NCBI GenBank assembly: GCA_012522505.1 | Contig: JAAYKJ010000215.1 | Location: forward strand, 31,559-95,558 | Reading direction: 5' to 3' | DNA length: 64,000 nt | DNA from: Clostridiaceae bacterium | GTDB taxonomy: Bacteria > Bacillota > Clostridia > DSM-8532 | Part shown: piece by piece, positions 8,201 through 15,758 of the stretch | Numbering within the stretch: the stretch's first letter is position 1 | Layout: the number at the start of each line of letters is the position of its first letter | Program-made: the position numbers and the translations under genes | The notes under the pieces: generated by a model | What the model saw: only the letters and a program-made list of their open reading frames with translations | What the model was told of the DNA's origin: nothing | The model's database searches: none

Positions 8201-9004
8201 TATCTTCACTGTATTTTCAAGTGCCTGCGGACAGTAATGAAATTGCTCCCACATGGTTTTCGGAGACTTCAGGTATAATTGATCGGTTGAGAACTGCATC
8301 CGGTCTTCATCCTCAATGGTTTTTGCAGTTTGGATGCACATCAGGATTTCCTGGGCCTTCGCATCATCCCTTTTTAAATAATGAACATCATTGGTGGCTA
8401 CCAGTGGAATTCCTGTTTCTACAGACAGCTGCATCAATTTCTGGTTTACCAGCATTTGCTCTTCGATGCCATTGTGTTGCAGTTCCAGATAAAAGTTCTC
8501 TTTACCGAAGATTCCCTGATATCGAAGCGCAATCTCTTTCGCGCTGTCATGGCGGTTTTCAAGCAATGCCCTTGGAATATCCCCCGCAAGGCACGCACTT
8601 AAAGCGATCAACCCTTCGTGAAATTCCTCCAGAAGCTGAAAATCCACTCTCGGCTTATAGTAGAAGCCATCAATAAAAGAGGCAGAAACAATCCGCATCA
8701 GGTTTTTGTAGCCCTCATTGTTCCGGGCAAGAAGCACAAGATGCCCTTGATCACTATCCAGCCGGGCATCCTTATCAAACCGGGAACGGGCTGCAGTGTA
8801 AACCTCACAACCCAATATGGGCTTTATGCCTGCTTTTTTGCAGGCTTTATAAAAATCAACCACGCCATACATCGCACCGTGATCGGTGATGGCAATGGCA
8901 TCCATTCCCTTTTCCTTCACTCGTTCCACCAGAGGCGCAATCCTTGCGGCTCCGTCGAGAAGGCTGTATTCTGTATGTACATGCAGATGAACGAAAGACC
9001 CCAT
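5252..9004 (-). CDS. dnaE: DNA polymerase III alpha subunit, DnaE type
   Basis: This 1250-residue protein is a replicative polymerase of the C family. It opens with a PHP domain (LHVHTEYSLLDG, then ITDHGAMYG). The polymerase core shows GPGRGSAAGS near residue 380 and the catalytic PDIDIDF near 421. A helix-hairpin-helix region and a C-terminal OB fold (RVAGIVVDMKTI) follow. In Firmicutes DnaE usually extends RNA primers on the lagging strand beside PolC; that division of labour is family knowledge. It is somewhat longer than common DnaE, with a polar low-complexity stretch near residues 1090-1150. The gene is flanked by repeat copies A and B, with GAAAGGGAATC before the start. Confidence 0.96.
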   Translation of the reverse strand: MGSFVHLHVHTEYSLLDGAARIAPLVERVKEKGMDAIAITDHGAMYGVVDFYKACKKAGIKPILGCEVYTAARSRFDKDARLDSDQGHLVLLARNNEGYKNLMRIVSASFIDGFYYKPRVDFQLLEEFHEGLIALSACLAGDIPRALLENRHDSAKEIALRYQGIFGKENFYLELQHNGIEEQMLVNQKLMQLSVETGIPLVATNDVHYLKRDDAKAQEILMCIQTAKTIEDEDRMQFSTDQLYLKSPKTMWEQFHYCPQALENTVKIAQMCDVQLEFGKLHLPKFDVPDDKDAYEYLKDLCMEGFRRRYPSSQGYLIGQDSNCNFSQMTLEDTTGSGSVVSDPNLERLEYELTVIRQMGYVDYFLIVWDFIRYAKENGIMVGPGRGSAAGSIVAYCLGITNVDPIRYQLIFERFLNPERISMPDIDIDFCFERRGEVIDYVVQKYGKDRVAQIITFGTMAARAAIRDVGRALAIPYNEVDKVAKMIPMQLGMNLEKALKLSSELKQVYENDSRIHELISTAILLEGMPRHASTHAAGVVISSQPITEHVPLYQNEGNLSTQFPMTTLEELGMLKMDFLGLRTLTVIRDAVQMVEDNHGVVLDMDAIDMNDPEVYHMIGRGETAGVFQLESAGMTQFMTELKPSSIEDIIAGISLYRPGPMDQIPRYIRNKNHPESIRYAHPLLEPILNVTYGCMVYQEQVMRIVRDLGGYSLGRSDLVRRAMSKKKKEVMEEERQKFVYGQTDSDGKVLIQGAIRNGVDEKTANAIFDEMIDFASYAFNKSHAAAYAVIGYQTAWLKHYYPVEFMAALLNSFLGSPGKISQYVMECKKNGIDVLPPDINESREAFAVSGRKIRFGLAAVKNVGNNVVKQIISERTKNGPFKSFPELCERLGGKDLNKRCVESLIKSGAFDSLKVYRSRLMNAYEKIMDNISHNRKMRMEGQCSFFDTGDNACVEIEWPELDEYDSRLLLAMEKDMLGLYLSGHPLSEFEEDIQRGVTVYSIDLMMEEKDGEPVQHQVSDGDFARVAGIVVDMKTITTRSNQLMAFVTLEDLAGQMEVIVFPNILDKYGELLKPEFPIWVEGKISVREDEPPKILVEMVKPLVKGDGTPNGKKGRAYSSGYGSGQERSGNTSFVTEPGSGRYMNRKPVAETRPENRNEESKAEEKSSSVLVDCLKVRLTDDVNQEILRAVTSLLKYFEGTQPVFLYYKGSIQKGFRVFYNQTLHMELESLLGEINVKVDRIKVKMHCQHS

Positions 9005-9171
9005 GATTCCCTTTCAAAACTGCTAATTTCACCCTGATGAAACCAGCCCTTTAATCATCGATATGTTTAAGCCTGTTGCTTGAAATTTCCTTTCCAGGAT
9101 TTTCGTTAATCAGCTTAGCAACAGGTTAAGCCCAATACTTTTATATTATACCAAAACTATCTGCTTCATTC

Positions 9172-9284
9172 AATGAGCGCTTGTGCGAATGTGCGCCAAA
9201 CGCAGGTTATGAAAGTTAGTGTTTTTTGGCCCTCGCGGCTAAAAATATACTTCCTGTATTCGTGGCCAGGAGCATTTGATAAAG
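9172..9284 (+). repeat. Dispersed structured repeat, copy B
   Basis: The plus strand carries CAATGAGCGCTTGTGCGAAT, GTGCGCCAAACGC, then TTTTTTGGCCCTCGCGGCTAA with AAAAATATACTTCC, and CGTGGCC followed by GGAGCATTTGATAAA. Relative to copies A and C it lacks the central segment and the right arm of the CGTGGCC/GGCCACG hairpin. It lies between the 5' end of dnaE and the 3' end of the CAAX protease gene. The rest of that 290-bp gap contains no visible gene. Confidence 0.8.
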
Positions 9285-9297
9285 GTATTTCGTATCC

Positions 9298-10218
9298 TCA
9301 TGGGAGACAAATGGATGTGACGAACATGATACAGATGATTAAATACGTACCATAGAAGAAGCACACCGGCCAATGCAAAAGAATTGATAACGTAGGGGGA
9401 TCGGACTGAGGCAACCTTTTTGGAACCTTTTTTTCGGTAAGGGCTTTAAAGGAATTCAACAGAATTAGCAGAACAATCCCCAAAAAGCAAGCAAAAGCAA
9501 ACATCTGCCTCATCGTATCCCAGGTCAGTCTCATGAATTCACTGGCCAGGTCCCTGCTAAACCAACCGGCCAATACGGCGGTGAGATTGTTTACAAAGTG
9601 AGCAATGACACCGGCAAAGATAGTTCCGGTGCGGTAGCAGCACCATGCGATCAGCATCCCTAAAAACAATGGTCCCAGGAGGTTGCGAATATCAAAATGG
9701 AACAACGCAAAATAGAATGCCGAAATGCCAATCGCCTTCCACGATCCCATACTCTCAAACACGCGGTAAATTATACCTCGGAAAAAGAATTCCTCGCATA
9801 TGGAAGGCAGCAAAGCGATCACAAGTATTTGTATCCATAAATCAGAAATGTTTGCAGGTACCGGTATCCCATTCACCTTTACCGACCCGGCCAGCTCAAG
9901 CAGAAAGACAACAAAGGTGTTCAGAAATGAAGCGATGAAATTGGCTGTAACAATCATCAGTAGTATTAGAAAAGCCTCGGGGACAGTTATTTTGCGAATT
10001 CTAAGAAATACAACCGGATCCAGTTTCAAGCGTTTCACAAAGAAAACCGCCGGCATAAAGATGATAAATATTTGAATGGCTGCAAGAAAAAGATACAGAT
10101 TCTGCTTTATCCAGCTGTCTCCAAAGACAAATTGAGCACCCAACTGCGATATCAGGTAAATGGCTACAATTGCCAGAATCAAATAATTGGTTTTTATCGC
10201 AAGCGATTTTGACCTCAA
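9298..10218 (-). CDS. CPBP (CAAX) family intramembrane metalloprotease
   Basis: This is a multi-pass membrane protein of about 306 residues. It has the CPBP motif EEFFFRGIIYRV (Glu-Glu and Arg of motif 1), then FALFHFDIRN with the conserved His, and a third motif HFVNNLTAV. Bacterial members act as intramembrane proteases or maturation and immunity factors; the substrate is unknown. The track ORF begins at 10308, but its first 30 or so codons are repeat copy C read in frame. I prefer a TTG at 10218, preceded by AGGGTG at 6 nt; a GTG a few codons earlier is possible. The N-terminus is therefore uncertain and may have been altered by repeat insertion. Confidence 0.8.
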   Translation of the reverse strand: MRSKSLAIKTNYLILAIVAIYLISQLGAQFVFGDSWIKQNLYLFLAAIQIFIIFMPAVFFVKRLKLDPVVFLRIRKITVPEAFLILLMIVTANFIASFLNTFVVFLLELAGSVKVNGIPVPANISDLWIQILVIALLPSICEEFFFRGIIYRVFESMGSWKAIGISAFYFALFHFDIRNLLGPLFLGMLIAWCCYRTGTIFAGVIAHFVNNLTAVLAGWFSRDLASEFMRLTWDTMRQMFAFACFLGIVLLILLNSFKALTEKKVPKRLPQSDPPTLSILLHWPVCFFYGTYLIICIMFVTSICLP

Positions 10219-10235
10219 CCGTATCACCCTATCTT

Positions 10236-10420
10236 CAATGAGCGCTCGCGCGAATTGTGCGCCAAAATGCGGGCGCTGGAAGCGCCATAGGGGATTGAAA
10301 CCCGCCACTGAAGTATCGGTTTATCCCCCGCTTATTCATGTTTTTTAGCCCTCGTGGCCAAAAACACACCTCCACTATTCGTAGCCTTCAGACCACGGGG
10401 CCTTGGGAGCATTTTATTAA
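10236..10420 (+). repeat. Dispersed structured repeat, copy C (longest)
   Basis: The plus strand reads AATGAGCGCTCGCGCGAATT, GTGCGCCAAAATGCGGG, a GGCGCTGGAAGCGCC hairpin, TTTTTTAGCCCTCGTGGCC followed by AAAAACACACC, TATTCGTAGCC, CCACGGGGCC and GGGAGCATTTTATTAA. It has the same block order as copies A and B. Its right end includes the stop codon of the cyclo-ligase gene (10417-10419), and its left part extends the upstream reading frame of the CAAX protease. Confidence 0.8.
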
Positions 10421-10965
10421 TCCTCGGTAATCACATGCATAACCTTCTGATCATAGGCCTCGCGAGGAAGCAGGTCAACAATCTGTGTGCGAAAAGCCAG
10501 GCCAATGGTTCTGCCAGATGCGGGCAATCGTTGCAGGTATTTGTCGTAATATCCCCCACCATAGCCAATCCGGTAACCATCCCGATCGAACAACAGCCCC
10601 GGAACAATAACCAGATCAACCAGCTTTTCGGATACAGGCTGTAGTTCCTTCCGGGGTTTCGGAATATTATAGAAGCCCATTTTCAAATCGACAGCAATAC
10701 TCCTGATCGGAACGGCGACCATATCTTCTCCCGGGTTGACCCTTGGTACGCAAACCCGTTTTCCGGCACTAAATGCTGATTCTATCAGCGCATGGGTTCC
10801 AACCTCATTCCCAATTGACACATAGGTGAACAACGTATTGCAGCCCAAATACCATGGGTGGTTGAGGAGTTTTTTCAAGATTGCTTCTGTGTATTCAACA
10901 ACCTGTTCCCGGGTGAGCTGATCTCTTCTTTCTTTTGCAATTTTTCGAAGTTCTTTTTTATTCAT
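10417..10965 (-). CDS. 5-formyltetrahydrofolate cyclo-ligase
   Basis: The enzyme converts 5-formyl-THF to 5,10-methenyl-THF with ATP, returning this storage folate to the one-carbon pool. The C-terminal signature GYGGGYYDKYL is clear, and the basic N-terminus KKELRKIAKERRDQL is typical of the family. With the ATG at 10965 (AGGA 5 nt upstream) the protein is 182 aa, the usual size. The track start 25 codons earlier lacks a binding site and would add an atypical N-terminus. The stop codon lies inside the tail of repeat copy C, so the last residues (VITED) abut the repeat. Repeat copy D lies upstream. Confidence 0.92.
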   Translation of the reverse strand: MNKKELRKIAKERRDQLTREQVVEYTEAILKKLLNHPWYLGCNTLFTYVSIGNEVGTHALIESAFSAGKRVCVPRVNPGEDMVAVPIRSIAVDLKMGFYNIPKPRKELQPVSEKLVDLVIVPGLLFDRDGYRIGYGGGYYDKYLQRLPASGRTIGLAFRTQIVDLLPREAYDQKVMHVITED

Positions 10966-11073
10966 CGTCATCCTGTAATCCAAATTTCGCTGCGTGTTCT
11001 GTTGAATCACCGATTTTGTGTTACACCGGACCAGTGGCAATGATGTCAGATAGGACTGGGAATGTGTTCATGA

Positions 11074-11117
11074 TTTCGTGGCCTATAGGCCACGGGGTTT
11101 TAGGAACATTTGATAAA
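11074..11117 (+). repeat. Dispersed structured repeat, copy D (tail fragment)
   Basis: Only the tail of the repeat is present: a perfect 18-bp palindrome CGTGGCCTATAGGCCACG, then GGGGTTTTAGGAACATTTGATAAA. It lies in the 290-bp gap upstream of the cyclo-ligase gene. Confidence 0.75.
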
Positions 11118-11118
11118 A

Positions 11119-11142
11119 CTGGCGGTTACCATGAACCGCCAG
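11119..11142. terminator. Hairpin downstream of the zinc-ribbon gene
   Basis: CTGGCGGTT-ACCATG-AACCGCCAG forms a 9-bp stem. It abuts repeat copy D and lies 112 bp past the stop of the zinc-ribbon gene. On the minus strand the following bases are TTTTATC, which suits a weak intrinsic terminator. Confidence 0.5.
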
Positions 11143-11253
11143 CCACTAGTGCAAACCCGAACTGAAATCTCCGGTTTTCGCATCATATCTTCTATCGATA
11201 TTCTTATTATGCTTCTACCTGTCATCGATTAGGCAGAAATGTATACTGCTGTG

Positions 11254-11595
11254 CTACTTAATCTTTGTTCCACATTGCGCACAAAAGACTGTCTCTGCAC
11301 TGACTTCGGTGCCACACTGCGGGCACTTTACTGCATTTTTAATTTCCAATATCTTATTTTGATATTCTTCAATCTTGGCCTCAAATTCTGCAATTTGACT
11401 GCATTGTTCGCTCATGCCCAAATCATTGCCCATCTTGTATTGTTCATAAACAGCAGCACCCATTTCATTATACAGCCGATTGATCTTTTCCTTTTCCTGA
11501 GAAATGCTCATATTGAGTTTGGTTGTTTCGACCACATCGCTGGATTTTTGAGCAACATTCTTTCCGAATTTTTTTAAGTCATCAATGAACGCCAT
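11254..11595 (-). CDS. Coiled-coil protein with C-terminal zinc ribbon
   Basis: The 113-residue protein has an amphipathic helical region over roughly residues 20-85 (SISQEKEKINRLYNEMG and following), predicted coiled coil. It ends in a double-CxxC zinc ribbon, CPQCGTEV then FCAQCGTKIK. No signal peptide or membrane segment is visible. Short helix-plus-ribbon proteins like this are common in Firmicutes and are usually annotated zinc-ribbon domain proteins of unknown role. GGAGGG precedes the ATG. It sits downstream of ytrI but 130 bp away, so co-transcription is uncertain. Confidence 0.75.
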   Translation of the reverse strand: MAFIDDLKKFGKNVAQKSSDVVETTKLNMSISQEKEKINRLYNEMGAAVYEQYKMGNDLGMSEQCSQIAEFEAKIEEYQNKILEIKNAVKCPQCGTEVSAETVFCAQCGTKIK

Positions 11596-11725
11596 AACAT
11601 GTACCCTCCATTTCCAAATTGCATTCTATACTTACTATAAGCATATTATTTATTCCAAATAAAATCAAGAGCTAATCCTGACTATGCTATATTTATTCTA
11701 TTTCCCGGAATTTTAGAACCCCATA

Positions 11726-12190
11726 CTATTCCAATTCAATCGCATTGTTCTCCTTCACCGATATCCACAGTGTCAAGCTTGATGACAGGGCTACCTTATC
11801 TACAATCAGCTGGTATTGGTACTTATCTGTTCTGAACAATCTTTTGTCTATAACCTGTATGACCAAATCCAGATCGATTTCTTTCGTTCTCTTTCCAAGG
11901 AGAACATCATATTTCTGTTTCACGGTTTTCTCCAGGATCATCCTCTCAAGCTCGTTGTCCAGTTCAATGTAGACGACGACATCCTTTAGGGTCTGCTCCT
12001 TTTCCGGCTGTGAATCCATTAGTTTTTCAAGCTTTGTTCTGCATTCTTCCAGAGAGGTTTCCAAAAACATATTTCTTTTATGAAGTGCATCGATTTTTCC
12101 AGCCACCAGAATGTTCCATAACAAAACACCCAGGACCATACCAAACAAGAGGCCGGTAAAGGATATGAGGAGCCCGGCTCTTTTCTTCAT
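11726..12190 (-). CDS. ytrI: Sporulation membrane protein, YtrI-like
   Basis: The 154-residue protein has an N-terminal membrane anchor (about residues 5-30, LLISFTGLLFGMVLGVLLW), a short coiled coil (RNMFLETSLEECRTKLEKL) and a compact extracytoplasmic domain. Position and topology match YtrI, which in Bacillus is encoded next to ytrH and near dnaE and is needed for efficient sporulation. Its ATG overlaps the ytrH stop by 4 bp (ATGA type), so the pair is translationally coupled. Sequence similarity of this family is low, so the name leans on gene order. The neighbourhood with dnaE about 2.7 kb away supports it. Confidence 0.7.
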   Translation of the reverse strand: MKKRAGLLISFTGLLFGMVLGVLLWNILVAGKIDALHKRNMFLETSLEECRTKLEKLMDSQPEKEQTLKDVVVYIELDNELERMILEKTVKQKYDVLLGKRTKEIDLDLVIQVIDKRLFRTDKYQYQLIVDKVALSSSLTLWISVKENNAIELE

Positions 12191-12522
12191 GGAATCCTGT
12201 TCCCGAAGTCAGGGATAAGCTTTAGCATATATGCGGCGAAATTTGCACCCACCATAGCAATGACAATGAAGATAACTTCTTTTACCATGCCCCGGATTTC
12301 TCCCTTCAAAATACCTTTCTCAAACATCTTAAGGGAATCAAATGATCCACCCAGAGCAATTGCTATCGCCCAGACTTTTACAAATACAGTCATATCGGTC
12401 ATTGCTTTCAACGGCGGATGGTTATTTATCACAGCGGCTATTCCTGAAAAGCATCCCGCTCCGAAAACAACACCGAAGGCAACGAGGAAATGATATATCA
12501 GCATCTCCCAAAATGATGACAC
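12187..12522 (-). CDS. ytrH: Sporulation membrane protein YtrH
   Basis: The 111-residue protein has hydrophobic helices at both ends and a central amphipathic stretch. It resembles the YtrH family: FLVAFGVVFGAGCFSGIAA, then a conserved WAIAIALGGSFD, and a final helix. In Bacillus YtrH is a mother-cell membrane protein under sigma-E control; no such promoter was recognised here. The likely start is GTG at 12522 with GGGGT 8 nt upstream; an ATG six codons later has a site too close. It is coupled to ytrI by a 4-bp overlap, which strengthens both calls. Confidence 0.82.
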   Translation of the reverse strand: MSSFWEMLIYHFLVAFGVVFGAGCFSGIAAVINNHPPLKAMTDMTVFVKVWAIAIALGGSFDSLKMFEKGILKGEIRGMVKEVIFIVIAMVGANFAAYMLKLIPDFGNRIP

Positions 12523-12597
12523 GCTTCAATACCCCATTTGGATAATTCAATTCAATTTTACGCAATGAACCATAAAAACAGAACTTGTTGTGACGTA

Positions 12598-12622
12598 CTC
12601 CCACCACCCAAAGAGGTGGGAG
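12598..12622. terminator. Hairpin downstream of the U32 gene
   Basis: CTCCCACC-ACCCAAAGA-GGTGGGAG is an 8-bp GC-rich stem. It lies 19 bp past the stop of the U32 peptidase-like gene, in the gap before ytrH. It lacks a T-run, so it may be an RNA-stabilising hairpin, a weak terminator or a relic of a mobile-element end. Confidence 0.45.
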
Positions 12623-12640
12623 ACTACTTGTTATCTAAGC

Positions 12641-13867
12641 TCATGCCTTATTCAAATTTTTCCGGATCATTGAATATGGCTGAACCTTTTTTGAAATCAT
12701 CATCTTCAATCTCATTTGAGGGTGAGGAGCACTGGTGATCAGACAACCTTCCATGTCCCACATATCTTCTACAATCAGGGGAATATTGGTACCATCTGGT
12801 TGCATGATCTCTATTTCATCCCCCTTTAGAATCCTGTTACGCTGTTCTATCAGAAGGGTTCCGGTTGATTCATCATATTCGTGCACGACACCAACAAATT
12901 CCCATGTTTTGATATACCCTCCTGAGCTGTATTTTTGGCTTTCAGGACCTGGTTTGTTAAGGAAAAAACCGGTTGTAAAGCTGCGGTGGCTGACCTTTGA
13001 CACCTCTTCCAGCCACTTGTGATCGAAAACATAATTGTCAGGATCTTGCAAGTAAGCATCCAAGGCCATACGATAAGCCCTTACAATGGTTGCCACATAA
13101 AATGCACTTTTCATCCGTCCTTCTATTTTGAAGCTGGTAACCCCCGAACGAATAAGATCGGGAATATGCTCTATCATACACAGATCCTTCGAATTGAAAA
13201 GAAAGGTTCCCGAACCATCTTCGACAACCGGGAAATATTCGCCGGGACGCTTTTCCTCCATCAAGTAATATTTCCAGCGACACGGGTGAGCGCAATCGCC
13301 CCGGTTTGCATCCCTGCCACATAAAAAATTGCTTAGCAGGCACCTTCCGGAATAGGAAATACACATGGCGCCATGAACAAATGCTTCTATTTCAAGGGAT
13401 GGCAACTGCTGGTGAATGAAAGCAAGCTCATCCAACGATAATTCCCTGGCGGCAATCATTCTTGATGCCCCCTGTTGCTGCCAGAACCGAGCACTGTGAT
13501 GATTGGTTATGTTGGCCTGCGTACTGATATGCACCGGTAGATCCGGGCTTATCTCTCTGACCAAAGAAAAAACTCCGGGATCAGAAACGATGACAGCATC
13601 AACACCCAGCTGAGTGATGTATTGAATATATTCCCCCATCCCGGTAAAATCCTGATTATGGGGCAATGTGTTCATCGTCACATATACTTTCTTGTTTCTG
13701 TGGTGTGCATATTCCAGCGCTGCCTCCAATTCTTCATCGGAAAAGTTTCCCGCTCCCGCACGCAGGCCAAAGCGTTGTCCGGCTAGATAAACCGCATCGG
13801 CTCCATACAAAATAGCCATTTGAAGTTTTTCCATATTGCCCGCGGGGGCAAGCAGCTCGATGGGCAT
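12641..13867 (-). CDS. Peptidase U32 family protein, TrhP/YrrN-YrrO-like tRNA hydroxylation factor
   Basis: The 408-residue protein opens with ELLAPAGNMEKL and GADAVYLAG, the U32 N-terminal barrel signature. It carries the Cys-rich signature CISYSGRCLLSNFLCGRDAN and then GDCAHPCRWKYYL, whose cysteines are thought to bind an Fe-S cluster. In Bacillus and E. coli, U32 proteins of this type make 5-hydroxyuridine in the tRNA anticodon using prephenate; this specific role is inferred from the adjacent trmR. I chose the ATG at 13867 because GGAGGAAGAAAG precedes it; the longer track start translates the binding site. It follows trmR by 14 bp. Confidence 0.85.
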   Translation of the reverse strand: MPIELLAPAGNMEKLQMAILYGADAVYLAGQRFGLRAGAGNFSDEELEAALEYAHHRNKKVYVTMNTLPHNQDFTGMGEYIQYITQLGVDAVIVSDPGVFSLVREISPDLPVHISTQANITNHHSARFWQQQGASRMIAARELSLDELAFIHQQLPSLEIEAFVHGAMCISYSGRCLLSNFLCGRDANRGDCAHPCRWKYYLMEEKRPGEYFPVVEDGSGTFLFNSKDLCMIEHIPDLIRSGVTSFKIEGRMKSAFYVATIVRAYRMALDAYLQDPDNYVFDHKWLEEVSKVSHRSFTTGFFLNKPGPESQKYSSGGYIKTWEFVGVVHEYDESTGTLLIEQRNRILKGDEIEIMQPDGTNIPLIVEDMWDMEGCLITSAPHPQMRLKMMISKKVQPYSMIRKNLNKA

Positions 13868-13881
13868 CTTTCTTCCTCCAG

Positions 13882-14529
13882 TCACTTTTTTATACTCACA
13901 GCCATCCCATCACCAATCGGGATAATACTTGTTAACAGATTGTCATCCGACATGAGTGCATCGATATATGCTTTAAGCCTTGTAGCGATTGTACGGTGTT
14001 TATGTTCGATAAATCCTTCTTTTGCGACCATTCCACGGTATAGAATATTATCTGACACCAAAACTCCGCCTGGATTCAGCAGGCGGAGACAATGCGGCAG
14101 AAACTCCATATACTGCCCCTTCGCGGCATCCAAAAAAATCATATCGTAGGGGGTGGTCAGACATTGCAATACTTCAGCAGCGTCGCCGTGTATTACCCTT
14201 ATCGTCGTCTTTATACCAGATCTTTCTATATACCTGTTTGCCTCTTGAACCCTGTCTTCGTCAATTTCAATCGTATCAACCACACCCTGCGTTCCCATTT
14301 CACTGGCAAGAATGATTGCTGAGTATCCAATTGCTGTCCCGACCTCCAATATCCTGCGCGGCCTTGCCAACGTGCATAAAACCCGTAACAAACGCGAGGA
14401 TTCCCTTTGTATAACAGGAATATGGTTGTTGATGGCGTATTCTTCCATTTCGACTAAAAGTGGTTCCCTATGCTTGGTCACATCAAACAGGTAATCCCGG
14501 ATATGCGGATAATTGATTTCATTTTCCAA
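13882..14529 (-). CDS. trmR: tRNA 5-hydroxyuridine O-methyltransferase, TrmR/YrrM-like
   Basis: This is a 215-residue class I SAM-dependent O-methyltransferase. The SAM site is RILEVGTAIGYSAI, followed by DTIEIDEDR; the metal/substrate region reads DMIFLDAAKGQY, then VLVSDNILYRG. In Bacillus YrrM (TrmR) methylates 5-hydroxyuridine in tRNA to 5-methoxyuridine. The placement between mltG and a U32 gene reproduces the yrrL-yrrM-yrrN-yrrO order, which supports that role over a catechol-type methyltransferase. The likely start is TTG at 14529, preceded by GGAGGTGTGAAGC; the track start 13 codons upstream has no site. Confidence 0.85.
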   Translation of the reverse strand: MENEINYPHIRDYLFDVTKHREPLLVEMEEYAINNHIPVIQRESSRLLRVLCTLARPRRILEVGTAIGYSAIILASEMGTQGVVDTIEIDEDRVQEANRYIERSGIKTTIRVIHGDAAEVLQCLTTPYDMIFLDAAKGQYMEFLPHCLRLLNPGGVLVSDNILYRGMVAKEGFIEHKHRTIATRLKAYIDALMSDDNLLTSIIPIGDGMAVSIKK

Positions 14530-14576
14530 AGCTTCACACCTCCACAACAACCCTGCCAGAGAAACCATTTGAAAGA

Positions 14577-14604
14577 AGAACCAGGTGGCATTGCTCCTGG
14601 CTCT
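14577..14604 (-). terminator. Hairpin at the mltG-trmR junction
   Basis: On the minus strand AGAGCCAGG and CCTGGTTCT form a 9-bp stem with one G-U pair, followed by TCTTTC. It sits at the mltG stop codon and before trmR, so it may partly separate the two genes. Confidence 0.5.
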
Positions 14605-15695
14605 TAATTCTTCATTCCGTATGCATGCAGATCCCTGTCATGTCCGGTGATGGTTTCATTATAGATAACTGTTCCATCGGGTGGCGAGAAGAAGAAAAAG
14701 TAATTGGTGTCTTCCGGGTAAAGCGCCGCTTCTATGGCATCCGCTCTGGGAGAGCAAATTGGCCCTGGCGGAAGGCCATCGTGAATATAAGTGTTATATG
14801 GGCTGTCGATTTGCAAATCTTTAAACGTGACAAGCTGTATTCTGCCCAACCCGGCCATAATTCTGGCATATTGGATGGTCGCATCGGTTTCCAAGCGCGG
14901 AAAGCCACGGCTGTTCAGTCGGTTGTGAAAAACACTGGATATCTTTTTATAATCGCTTAAATACTTTGCTTCCATTTCAATAATGGACGCCAGTGTGATC
15001 ACTTCATCGACTGTCATACCAAGCTCATCGGCCCGGGTATACCATTCGGGCTTAAAAATGGAATCAAACTCTCTCAACAGCCTGTCAACGATTTCCTCTT
15101 CTTTCCAATCCATGTCTATCTTGTAGGTGTCTGGATACAGATAGCCCTCAAGAGGATACAAACGTTCAGGCACATCCTCTAAAAAACTGTACTTTTTAAT
15201 ATGGGTTTTGCACAAAGACTCGAACCTTTCTCTGTCGACGATATCCCTCTCGGAAAGATAATCGAGCAGTTCAACGACCGTGAACCCCTCGGGTATGCGT
15301 ATGTCTTTTGATGGGTTGGCCAGTGGATTGTTGGTAAGCACCAGCAGCAGCCCCTCATAATTTAATTCTCTGCTGATAATATGCTTCCCGGCTTTGTATT
15401 CCCCATCGTAACCGTTCAGCAGTGATAGAAATTTAAAGATACGGGGATACTCCACTAGCTTCATTTCATACAGCAGATTCGCAATGTCCGTGGTGGTATA
15501 GCCCTCTGGAATCTCAATTTCAATCTGCTGTTCCTTCGGGATCTCTATCTTACCGGTCTGTACATATTCAAGCCCAAATTCTGTGAGATAGCTGTAAGAT
15601 ATATAGGCCGCAGAAAAAAACAAAGCCATGCATATAACGACAAATATCAAGAAGCGTAAAAACCATCTTTTCTTTTTTTTCCCCGGTTTAGCCAT
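14604..15695 (-). CDS. mltG: Endolytic murein transglycosylase MltG
   Basis: The 363-residue protein cuts nascent glycan strands at the membrane and helps set their length. It has a basic cytoplasmic tail (MAKPGKKKKRW), one membrane helix (about 14-35), a LysM-like region with IPEGYTTTDIANLL and the YceG catalytic domain. The catalytic Glu lies in SIIEMEAKY near residue 237, and the C-terminal signatures SPYNTYIHDGLPPGPI and SPRADAIEAAL are intact. Its position upstream of trmR and the U32 gene is the conserved Firmicute arrangement. TypA is encoded 63 bp upstream in the same direction. Confidence 0.93.
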   Translation of the reverse strand: MAKPGKKKKRWFLRFLIFVVICMALFFSAAYISYSYLTEFGLEYVQTGKIEIPKEQQIEIEIPEGYTTTDIANLLYEMKLVEYPRIFKFLSLLNGYDGEYKAGKHIISRELNYEGLLLVLTNNPLANPSKDIRIPEGFTVVELLDYLSERDIVDRERFESLCKTHIKKYSFLEDVPERLYPLEGYLYPDTYKIDMDWKEEEIVDRLLREFDSIFKPEWYTRADELGMTVDEVITLASIIEMEAKYLSDYKKISSVFHNRLNSRGFPRLETDATIQYARIMAGLGRIQLVTFKDLQIDSPYNTYIHDGLPPGPICSPRADAIEAALYPEDTNYFFFFSPPDGTVIYNETITGHDRDLHAYGMKN

Positions 15696-15758
15696 AGCGC
15701 CACCTTCCTATAAACGCAATCGAAACTGGTTCTACCCCAGCGCCAGCGTCGCCATACA

